Notes under the pieces: generated by a model
The model's input: only the letters and a program-made list of their open reading frames with translations
Databases searched by the model: none
What the model was told of the DNA's origin: nothing
In this document: positions 1 to 5,298 of the stretch, piece after piece
Layout of the letters: the number at the start of each line of letters is the position of its first letter
How positions within the stretch are numbered: the first letter of the stretch is position 1
Translations under genes and position numbers: made by a program
Assembly: GCA_900547565.1 (NCBI GenBank)
Contig: URHI01000096.1
Coordinates: forward strand, 1 to 7,456
Length of the DNA stretch: 7,456 nt
Reading direction: 5' to 3'
Origin: an uncultured Eubacteriales bacterium
GTDB lineage: Bacteria > Bacillota > Clostridia > Oscillospirales > CAG-272

Positions 1-552
1 GGCGGCATGGCTGAAATGGGCGGTTATCTTGCCGGCAGTGAGCGCGCAGTGACGCTCGCTGCTTACAGACTGACCACTGTCGGTACAGGTGCCGAGGTGG
101 GGGCTACGCTCGGTCAGAACCGAAACATGTACAAGGGATTGTTTTACGCGCCTCATACCACTGCCCAGGCCCTGAAAACGGCGCATTTTGCCGCGTACAT
201 TTTCAGCAAGCTGGGATATACGGTCGAGCCGTCATGGGACATGCCACGCTCCGACATAATACAGACCGTTATTACCGAAAGCCCTGCAGGACTGTGCAGC
301 TTCTGCCGCGGAATTCAGGCAGGTTCACCGATAGATTCGTATGTTACGCCCGAGCCTTGGGATATGCCCGGCTATTCTGATCAGGTAATAATGGCGGCAG
401 GTACGTTTGTGCAGGGAGCCTCTATTGAGTTGTCGGCCGACGGCCCACTGCGCCCGCCTTATACCGCCTATTTCCAGGGAGGTCTGACATATGAGAGCGG
501 CCGCATCGGGATTCTCAGTGCTGCCGCGGCCATGATGGCGTCAGGCTCTTGA
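1..552 (+). CDS. Methionine gamma-lyase family protein (aluminum resistance / YnbB-type PLP enzyme), C-terminal part
   Basis: This is the 3' part of a gene whose start lies left of the window; the frame is open from base 1 and ends at TGA 550-552. The 183 visible residues match the C-terminal half of the family annotated 'aluminum resistance protein' or 'methionine gamma-lyase family' (B. subtilis YnbB type), a cytoplasmic fold-type I PLP enzyme. Recognisable blocks are GGYLAGS, AAYRLTTVG, GATLGQNR, GLFYAPH, then SFCRGIQAGSPIDSYVTPEP, WDMPGY, VIMAAGTFVQGASIELSADG and YFQGGLTYE near the end. From family knowledge the PLP-binding lysine should lie just before the glycine-rich stretch that opens the window, so it is not visible. 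The true substrate of the family is not settled: the names come from a cation-tolerance phenotype and from fold similarity to Cys/Met lyases. The downstream promoter overlaps the stop codon, so the next genes need not be co-transcribed. Family assignment is strong, function weak. Confidence 0.9.
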   Translation, partial: GGMAEMGGYLAGSERAVTLAAYRLTTVGTGAEVGATLGQNRNMYKGLFYAPHTTAQALKTAHFAAYIFSKLGYTVEPSWDMPRSDIIQTVITESPAGLCSFCRGIQAGSPIDSYVTPEPWDMPGYSDQVIMAAGTFVQGASIELSADGPLRPPYTAYFQGGLTYESGRIGILSAAAAMMASGS

Positions 553-576
553 CATCTGCAAAAAATCTGATATAAT
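549..576 (+). promoter_or_regulatory. Consensus sigma-A promoter for the lipoprotein-cysteine desulfurase unit
   Basis: A perfect -35 box TTGACA (549-554) and a perfect -10 box TATAAT (571-576) are separated by 16 bp. TGA directly before the -10 box also supplies an extended -10 (TGnTATAAT). The -35 box overlaps the TGA stop of the preceding gene. Transcription should begin near 583, giving a leader of about 38 nt before ATG 621. Confidence 0.85.
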
Positions 577-620
577 TATATAAATGCTTTAAGATTAAGT
601 TGAAAGGTGCCAACCTAAAG

Positions 621-1139
621 ATGAAAAAAATAATTTGTGTGCTTATGGCAGTCATCTGCTGCCTCTGCCTTGCTTCCTGTGGCAAAAAGAACGATGTTCC
701 CGATGGATATCAGCAGGTTTCCGATGACGATGTTTCATATTATTTTTACGCTCCCACTCAGTGGAGCATAAACAGTGCCGGCGGCGTTGACAGCGTCTAT
801 TATTCAACCACCGATCCCTCGGTTGTCATGGTGACGTTTTACCGTCCCGATACAGACGAGGTAGAGCTGGACAAATTTTGGGAGTCGGTGGAGGCGCAGT
901 ACAAAAATCAGTACAGCAACTACGAGCTGGTGTCTGAAGAGGCCACAACGCTGGGCGACCGCAATGCCAGAGCTTTCACATTTACTGCCGGCATTGCAGG
1001 CAGTGACTATAAGATCCGGCAGATAGTCACCGGTTACGGAAGCTATTACTATACAATGACGTATATGTCCACGCCCGAAAATTTTGACTCGCATCTCGAA
1101 GCGGTCAACGGCATGGCCAGCGTGTTCAAATTCAGATGA
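621..1139 (+). CDS. Small lipoprotein with PsbP-like/DcrB-like domain
   Basis: A predicted 172-residue membrane-anchored lipoprotein of unknown function. I prefer ATG 621 to an in-frame TTG at 600: from ATG the protein opens with a textbook lipoprotein signal, lysines at 2-3, a hydrophobic stretch from 4 to 18 and the lipobox L17-A18-S19-C20. GAAAGGTG at 602-609 can serve as a somewhat distant ribosome binding site. Signal peptidase II would leave about 153 residues, tethered by C20 to the outer face of the membrane. The mature part begins with a charged linker (GKKNDVPDGYQQVSDDD). It then shows the pattern of a single Mog1/PsbP-like alpha-beta sandwich: a PTQWSI motif, LDKFWESVEAQ, an LGDRNARAFTFTAGI strand pair, aromatic YGSYYYTMTYMS and a closing FDSHLEAVNGMASVFKFR. 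Such proteins are common as orphan lipoproteins in Clostridia. Its stop overlaps the start of the cysteine desulfurase by four bases, implying one transcript and coupled translation. Lipoprotein status is near certain; the fold is my reading of the pattern. Confidence 0.85.
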   Translation: MKKIICVLMAVICCLCLASCGKKNDVPDGYQQVSDDDVSYYFYAPTQWSINSAGGVDSVYYSTTDPSVVMVTFYRPDTDEVELDKFWESVEAQYKNQYSNYELVSEEATTLGDRNARAFTFTAGIAGSDYKIRQIVTGYGSYYYTMTYMSTPENFDSHLEAVNGMASVFKFR

Positions 1140-2299
1140 TATATCTTGATAACAGCGCCACAACCACCCTGTGTGACGGTGCAAAAGCGAGAATGAACGA
1201 GGCGATGGATTGTTTCGGCAATCCGTCGTCGCTTCATTCTGTGGGGTATGATGCGTCTGTGTTGCTCGGAGAGGCGCGGCAAACGGTGCTTTCGTCGCTC
1301 GGTGTTCGTAAAAACGGAGATTATGAAATATTTTTTACCGGATCGGGTACCGAGGCAAACAATATGGCGCTGTGCGGCGTTGCAACGGCTAAAACGCGGC
1401 TGCCGTCACGCAGGATAATCATTTCCGATTCGGAACATCCGTCAGTTGAGCAGCCGGCAGCATATCTTGAGCAGAACGGCTTTGAGGTGGTGCGTATACC
1501 CACTCGCAGCGGGGTACTTGACACAGGCGCGCTTCGCTCGGCACTGGAGGGCGGGGCACTGATGATAAGCCTTATGCTTGTAAACAATGAAACAGGCGCA
1601 CTGTACGACGTGGCAGGCGCTTTTGCCATGGCACGAAATGAGTGTCCGGACATTGTTACGCATTGCGATGCAACGCAGGGATACCTCAAGGTTATCGGTA
1701 TGTCCCCGGCACGGCTCGGTGCAGATCTTATGACGGTCAGTGCACATAAGATACACGGCCCCAAGGGGGTGGGGGCATTGTGCGTGTCAAAGAATATACT
1801 CAGGACACGACGCATTGTTCCGGTAATACGCGGTGGCGGTCAGGAAAGCGGTCTGCGCTCCGGAACCGAAAACATGATCGGGATATGCGGGTTTATGGGA
1901 GCGGTGGAAACCTATCGGCCGCGCCTTGACGCCGATATTGCACACATGACGCGGTTGCGTGATTATACGGCCGGGGCGGTTGTATCAATCCCCGGTGTGC
2001 GGCTCAATTTGCCGTCGGGCGCACGTGCACCGCACATTATCAACCTGACCCTGCCGGATATAAAAAGTGAAACAATGGTTCATTTCCTGTCATCACAGGG
2101 AATTGCCGTGTCCGGAGGGTCGGCTTGCTCATCTCACAGTCAGCACGTTTCGGCGGCATTGCTCGGCTTCGGACTTGATGCCAAAGCGGCAATGTGTTCG
2201 CTTCGTGTAAGTCTTTGCCCCGAGAACACCGAGACAGATATCGATGCATTTGTTGCGGCATTGCGTGCGGGCGTTGAACGTTTGGTCAGAATACGATAA
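1136..2299 (+). CDS. Cysteine desulfurase, NifS/IscS type
   Basis: A PLP enzyme of 387 residues that removes sulfur from L-cysteine to give alanine and an enzyme persulfide, used for Fe-S clusters, tRNA thiolation or other sulfur carriers; cytoplasmic. All key blocks are present. The N-terminus is MIYLDNSATT. H101 (SEHP) should stack on PLP and N151 lies in VNNETG. D178 and Q181 lie in HCDATQ. The PLP Schiff-base lysine is K205 (SAHKIHGPKG) and the phosphate/substrate loop is RSGTEN (241-246). The catalytic cysteine is C331 in SGGSACSS, followed by the family's C-terminal SLRVSL and NTETDID motifs. Length is normal. Start ATG 1136 overlaps the lipoprotein stop (ATGA, 1136-1139), and no good ribosome binding site precedes it, so translation probably depends on coupling. 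No IscU/NifU scaffold or ThiI gene is in the window, so the sulfur acceptor cannot be inferred from context. The short active-site segment with CSSHSQHVS resembles NifS-like enzymes of Clostridia rather than the SufS class. Confidence 0.95.
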   Translation: MIYLDNSATTTLCDGAKARMNEAMDCFGNPSSLHSVGYDASVLLGEARQTVLSSLGVRKNGDYEIFFTGSGTEANNMALCGVATAKTRLPSRRIIISDSEHPSVEQPAAYLEQNGFEVVRIPTRSGVLDTGALRSALEGGALMISLMLVNNETGALYDVAGAFAMARNECPDIVTHCDATQGYLKVIGMSPARLGADLMTVSAHKIHGPKGVGALCVSKNILRTRRIVPVIRGGGQESGLRSGTENMIGICGFMGAVETYRPRLDADIAHMTRLRDYTAGAVVSIPGVRLNLPSGARAPHIINLTLPDIKSETMVHFLSSQGIAVSGGSACSSHSQHVSAALLGFGLDAKAAMCSLRVSLCPENTETDIDAFVAALRAGVERLVRIR

Positions 2300-2319
2300 T
2301 CACAAATAAGTAGAATTAT

Positions 2320-2365
2320 CCCGGTCACCGGTGAATTTTTGTTCACGGGTGACCGGGATTTTAAA
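2320..2365. terminator. Hairpin between convergent genes, probable bidirectional terminator
   Basis: Arms 2320-2335 and 2342-2357 form a 16-bp stem with one mismatch around the 6-nt loop TTTTTG. The rightward tail is ATTTTAAATT and the leftward tail ATAATTC, both only moderately U-rich. It lies 21 bp after the cysteine desulfurase stop and 45 bp after the ABC-F stop on the other strand, so it can serve both genes. Confidence 0.75.
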
Positions 2366-2401
2366 TTGAAGGTTCTGCTGAGTGATGCAACAAAGCTGAC
2401 A

Positions 2402-4327
2402 TTACTCCAGTTCTTCGTATATTTCCAGCAACCGATCCTCTATCTGCCGGCGGCGTTCGTCAAGCTCGGCAACCAGCTTGTAGTCAGCGGATGCCTCTCC
2501 GTACAGCTTGTTCTCGGTCTCTTCAAGCTCGGCTTCAAGCTGCTCGGCTTCTCGCCGCATACGTTCCAGACGGTTGGCCTGCCGCCTTGCATCTGCGGCC
2601 AGCTTTTTGTTTTTCAGATACTGTTCTTTGTTGGAACTCACACGTTCTTCGACCGAGGCGGTCTCCGACGGCATCTCACGCCCTTCTTTTATGCGGCACA
2701 ATTCACTGTACCCTTCGCCGACATGGTCGACGTGTATATCGGTCAGGCGGCAGTCGGACAGATCAAATATTCGGCTTGCAAGTCGGTTGATGAAATAGCG
2801 GTCGTGCGATATTACCAGCAGTGTGCCGTCAAAGCCGTCGAGTGCAGCCTCAAGAGCTTCGCGTGACGGAATGTCGAGATGGTTGGTCGGCTCGTCGAGA
2901 ATCAGCAGATTCATTTTAGAGAGTATGAGCTTGGACAGTGTCAGCCGTGCACGTTCACCGCCGCTGAGCACCGCAACCTGTTTGAACACTTGCTCGCCGA
3001 CAAAACGAAACTGCGCAAGCGTGTTGCGGATCGTGACTTCAGGCAGGGAAGGGTAGGCGTTCCACAGCTCATCAATTACCCGGTTTTCGGGCGTGAGGTT
3101 TTGGTTTTCCTGATCATAGTAACCGATTTCAACATTATACCCGGCCTCGATTCTGCCGCCGAGCGGTTCCGCCAAACCGACGATCATTTTTATGAGCGTG
3201 GATTTGCCGCAGCCGTTAGGTCCCGTGACAAACACCCGCTCACCTTTTTTTATCAGGAAATTTACATTTGAGAACAGCACGCGGTCGCCGTAGCCGCCGG
3301 TCAGATCTTCGGCGGTCAGCACGTCGTTGCCGCTGGAATGTGCCCGTGTGAATTTCATTGAGATCGGCTTCGGCGCTTCCTTAGGACGTTCTAATTTTTC
3401 CATTTTGTCGAGCAGCTTGAGCCGACTCTCGGCGGCAATAATGTTGCGCTCACGGTTCCATGCACGCTGCTGTGCAATATAAGCCTCTTGCCGCGCAATT
3501 TCTTTTTGCTGTTCGCGGTAATGCTTCTCGGCGATTTTACGGTCCTGCTCGCGCTGCTCTGCGCTTTTTGTGTAGCCTCCGTTGTACAGCTTAGCACGGT
3601 GGTGCTCTATCACCAGCGTTTTGTTTGTGACGCGGTCAAGAAAATAGCGGTCGTGCGATATGATGAGCACACATTTTCTATAACCGATCAAAAAGCGTTC
3701 CAGCCATGTCATAGTTTCTATGTCGAGGTGGTTTGTAGGCTCGTCCAGCATAAGAATGTCCGGCTCGCGCGACAGCTGACGGCACAGTGACAGACGGGTG
3801 CGCTGCCCTCCGCTCAGCGTACTCAGCGGCTGGTTCATTGACGCTTGATCAAAACCCATTTTTTCAAGTATTGAGGCACACCGTCCACGGAATTCCAGCC
3901 CTCCGTTACGTATGAACGATTCATGAAGCGTACTGTATTCGCGGCTGTAGCTATCGAGTGCAGACGGAGCGGTCTCAAGGCTCATAAGGCGTTCAAGCTC
4001 GGCAAGCCGAGCTTCGGCAGCGACCAGCTCGCCGAAGGCGCTGTACATGATTTCAAGTGCAGTGCCGCCCTGTGAGGGATCGACGGTCGTTGCGTCGTCC
4101 TGACGCAGAATACCGACGGTTTTTTCCTTTGATATAAATACCTCGCCGGCTGAAGCCTCATATTCGCCGGTTATTATTTTGAAAAGCGACGATTTTCCGC
4201 AGCCATTGACGCCTATGATGCCTAACCGGTCTGCTTCGTCAAGTGCGAACGACACGTTTTCGAGCACCGGCACTACACCGAAAAAAAGCGATATATCATT
4301 TATCGACAACACAGTCATAATCGACAA
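2402..4327 (-). CDS. ABC-F family ATPase (ribosome-associated, duplicated ATP-binding cassettes)
   Basis: A 641-residue soluble protein with two ABC ATPase domains and no membrane segments, the hallmark of ABC-F proteins that bind the ribosomal E site and affect translation or antibiotic occupancy. Domain 1 has Walker A G39-S46 (GVNGCGKS), signature LSGGQ 171-175, Walker B with E196 (LMLDEPTNHLD) and switch H225 (ISHD). A charged helical linker of about 80 residues (roughly 250-330) corresponds to the P-site tRNA-interaction motif. Domain 2 has Walker A G369-S376, LSGGE 454-458, E479 and H508. Residues about 560-641 form a Lys/Arg/Glu-rich coiled coil, as in Uup and YdiF-like members; overall length fits YdiF/YfmR-type proteins. 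Every catalytic residue is intact. The start is ambiguous: TTG 4327 has AAAGGA six bases upstream, while ATG 4318 (giving MTVLSIND) is about 15 bases from it. It is transcribed alone from a strong promoter with a leader of about 170 nt. Whether it gives antibiotic resistance or only housekeeping function cannot be told by eye. Confidence 0.93.
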   Translation of the reverse strand: MSIMTVLSINDISLFFGVVPVLENVSFALDEADRLGIIGVNGCGKSSLFKIITGEYEASAGEVFISKEKTVGILRQDDATTVDPSQGGTALEIMYSAFGELVAAEARLAELERLMSLETAPSALDSYSREYSTLHESFIRNGGLEFRGRCASILEKMGFDQASMNQPLSTLSGGQRTRLSLCRQLSREPDILMLDEPTNHLDIETMTWLERFLIGYRKCVLIISHDRYFLDRVTNKTLVIEHHRAKLYNGGYTKSAEQREQDRKIAEKHYREQQKEIARQEAYIAQQRAWNRERNIIAAESRLKLLDKMEKLERPKEAPKPISMKFTRAHSSGNDVLTAEDLTGGYGDRVLFSNVNFLIKKGERVFVTGPNGCGKSTLIKMIVGLAEPLGGRIEAGYNVEIGYYDQENQNLTPENRVIDELWNAYPSLPEVTIRNTLAQFRFVGEQVFKQVAVLSGGERARLTLSKLILSKMNLLILDEPTNHLDIPSREALEAALDGFDGTLLVISHDRYFINRLASRIFDLSDCRLTDIHVDHVGEGYSELCRIKEGREMPSETASVEERVSSNKEQYLKNKKLAADARRQANRLERMRREAEQLEAELEETENKLYGEASADYKLVAELDERRRQIEDRLLEIYEELE

Positions 4328-4332
4328 AAATT

Positions 4333-4338
4333 TCCTTT
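4333..4338 (-). promoter_or_regulatory. Ribosome binding site favouring the TTG start of the ABC-F gene
   Basis: On the minus strand AAAGGA is followed by AATTT and then TTG (4327-4325), an ideal spacing. The downstream in-frame ATG (4318-4316) is about 15 nt from the GG of this site, too far for typical initiation, although homologues usually begin near that ATG. Confidence 0.55.
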
Positions 4339-4365
4339 ATGTGTAATTATTCGCACCGGGAGATG

Positions 4366-4388
4366 AAAAAAGGACACCTATTTGTGCC
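4366..4388 (-). promoter_or_regulatory. Possible attenuator hairpin in the ABC-F leader
   Basis: Read on the minus strand, GGCAC (4388-4384), loop AAATAG and GTGTCC (4377-4372, one bulged T) are followed directly by TTTTTT (4371-4366), the outline of a weak intrinsic terminator inside the leader. The arms CACCGGG (4354-4360) and CCCGGTG (4413-4419) enclose it. The ACACC at 4420-4416 could pair instead with GGTGT at 4378-4374, disrupting the terminator. The stem is short, so this is a candidate only. Confidence 0.35.
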
Positions 4389-4422
4389 GCCATACGAAAT
4401 TTAACCAAAGCGCCCGGTGTTA

Positions 4423-4451
4423 TTGACATAAGTTGAACGGGGTGGTATAAT
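4423..4451 (+). promoter_or_regulatory. Consensus sigma-A promoter for the sigma-like gene
   Basis: TTGACA (4423-4428), 17 bp, TATAAT (4446-4451), with TGG before the -10 box giving an extended -10. All twelve hexamer positions are consensus. Initiation is expected near 4458, leaving a leader of roughly 108 nt before ATG 4566. It faces a second strong promoter on the opposite strand. Confidence 0.88.
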
Positions 4452-4461
4452 CCATATCAGT

Positions 4462-4475
4462 AGAACATTTGTTCT
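4462..4475. promoter_or_regulatory. Putative LexA (DinR) operator, GAACN4GTTC core
   Basis: AGAACATTTGTTCT is an inverted repeat of 6-bp arms around TT and contains the GAAC-N4-GTTC core of the Firmicute SOS box. It sits just after the -10 box of the rightward promoter, at about +5 to +18, where a bound repressor would block initiation. It is also within the first 40 nt of the leftward ABC-F transcript. The outermost bases (A and T) differ from the B. subtilis preference for C and G, and no second box was seen. Confidence 0.5.
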
Positions 4476-4506
4476 GTGTTGGCCATAACACCCTAATCAT
4501 ACAATA

Positions 4507-4535
4507 ATTATAAATCACAGTCGCAGTTTTGTCAA
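4507..4535 (-). promoter_or_regulatory. Consensus sigma-A promoter for the ABC-F gene
   Basis: On the minus strand TTGACA (4535-4530), 17 bp, TATAAT (4512-4507). Both boxes are perfect. Transcription should start near 4500 and run left, giving a leader of about 173 nt to TTG 4327. The leader passes through the opposing promoter, the GAACN4GTTC palindrome and the possible attenuator. Confidence 0.85.
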
Positions 4536-4565
4536 TAGCGGTTGTGGGAAAGGACAGGACTCGGA

Positions 4566-4955
4566 ATGGATAAGCGCTCCCCGGAGCAAGCGATTGCGAC
4601 AGGTGATATGAACAACATTCTGAAGCAGTACGGCTACGGACTCAAAATGTTGAAAATGAACAAATACGAAAAAGATTTTTTCGGCGGCTCGGCACCGGAA
4701 GATGGACTTTTCTGTACCGATGATGAAGCATACATCAAGGCTCGCATGTTCGAGATAAAACGCTTTGTTACTTCTTTGCCGCCGGATGATCGCAAGATGT
4801 TTCTGTATTATCATTACATACGTGGTGAAACTGTTGAGCGTTGCGGTGAACTGCTTGGAATATCGCGCCGGAGCGCGTTCAGGCTTAAGGCTCGTGCGCT
4901 TGAATACGCCGCGGTCAAATACCGCCGTTTTGCTCCGCCGCCGCCCGAAGAATAA
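4566..4955 (+). CDS. Small sigma-70 region-4-like helix-turn-helix protein
   Basis: A 129-residue cytoplasmic protein, probably DNA-binding, of no recognised named family. ATG 4566 is preferred over TTG 4542 because CAGGA at 4555-4559 is six bases upstream and AAAGGA (4549-4554) reinforces it. Residues about 52-120 resemble region 4 of sigma-70 factors and of phage ArpU/RinA-type regulators: an acidic lead-in, IKRFVTSLPPDDRKMFLYYH (64-83), then the helix-turn-helix ETVERCGELLGISRRSAFRLK (88-108) with a basic recognition helix. No region 2 (-10 recognition and core-binding) is present, so it is unlikely to be a complete sigma factor; the first 50 residues (KQYGYGLKMLKMNKYEKDFF) are unlike region 2. 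The C-terminus ends in a proline-rich FAPPPPEE tail. It is driven by a consensus promoter carrying a possible LexA operator and is followed after 70 bp by a small membrane protein with no clear terminator or promoter between, suggesting co-transcription. It could be an activator or an anti-sigma-like partner of RNA polymerase. Confidence 0.75.
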   Translation: MDKRSPEQAIATGDMNNILKQYGYGLKMLKMNKYEKDFFGGSAPEDGLFCTDDEAYIKARMFEIKRFVTSLPPDDRKMFLYYHYIRGETVERCGELLGISRRSAFRLKARALEYAAVKYRRFAPPPPEE

Positions 4956-5025
4956 CCGTGTGTGTTTGCGTAATAATCGTCCCGCGCAGGGCAATAATAA
5001 ATAAAAACGGAAGGAGGTTTGAAAA

Positions 5026-5253
5026 ATGAAGACAAAATCATGCACATTCTGGACGATCGGTGCGGTAACAGCGGGGACACTTGCGCTCGGCATGGCGGGC
5101 ATGGCTATGACAAAGCATAAGTCGCATCGCCGTCACGGTATGAACATTTGCGGCTGTCATATTGACCCCGTGAAGGATATGCGTCGCATGGCTGACAACG
5201 TACACGACATGGTGTCGGATGTTATCAGTCATCAGTGCGGGCATCTTCATTGA
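5026..5253 (+). CDS. Small His/Met/Cys-rich single-span membrane protein
   Basis: A 75-residue protein with a very good ribosome binding site, AAGGAGG (5011-5017), eight bases before ATG 5026, which supports it as a real gene despite its size. Residues about 8-28 (WTIGAVTAGTLALGMAGMAM) form one hydrophobic helix preceded by lysines. The rest is soluble and rich in potential metal ligands: H31, H34, H37 (KHKSHRRH), C42 and C44 with H45 (CGCH), H60, H69, C71, H73 and H75, plus eight methionines overall. The layout, one N-terminal helix with a VKDMRRMADNVHDMVSDV helix after it, recalls the tiny YtxH-like membrane proteins common in Clostridia, but the histidine-rich loop and the closing HQCGHLH are unusual. 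It probably shares a transcript with the sigma-like gene 70 bp upstream. A role in binding Cu, Zn or Ni is inference from composition only; no family name is claimed. Confidence 0.75.
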   Translation: MKTKSCTFWTIGAVTAGTLALGMAGMAMTKHKSHRRHGMNICGCHIDPVKDMRRMADNVHDMVSDVISHQCGHLH

Positions 5254-5267
5254 GGTCACGCAGAAAG

Positions 5268-5289
5268 AGCCCTGTCGCAGGACAGGGCT
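5268..5289. terminator. Hairpin between convergent genes, probable shared terminator
   Basis: A perfect 9-bp stem, AGCCCTGTC (5268-5276) and GACAGGGCT (5281-5289), closes the tetraloop GCAG. It lies 14 bp after the miniprotein stop and 9 bp after the hom stop on the other strand. The leftward tail reads CTTTCTG, somewhat U-rich; the rightward tail lacks a U run, so termination may be better for hom. Confidence 0.7.
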
Positions 5290-5298
5290 ACATAAAAA

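Noticed and set aside
2339..3271. Plus-strand open frames opposite the ABC-F gene (for example 2339-2866 and 2879-3271)
   Set aside because: They are shadows of the ABC-F coding sequence, whose Walker, signature and switch motifs are all intact on the minus strand.
4408..4500. Short reading frames in the ABC-F leader (minus strand, for example ATG 4500 with 26 codons and ATG 4485 with 9 codons)
   Set aside because: None has a well-placed ribosome binding site; the first begins at or next to the predicted transcript start. They are too weak to list as leader peptides, though relevant if attenuation is confirmed.
4956..5025. Possible promoter or terminator between the sigma-like gene and the miniprotein gene
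   Set aside because: No paired -35/-10 boxes with acceptable spacing and no stable stem with a U tail were found, so an operon is assumed.
4515..5102. A 195-codon open frame on the minus strand antisense to the sigma-like gene
   Set aside because: It has low-complexity, phenylalanine-rich translation without a recognisable motif, lies opposite a frame with HTH features and good ribosome binding sites, and overlaps the start of the miniprotein gene.
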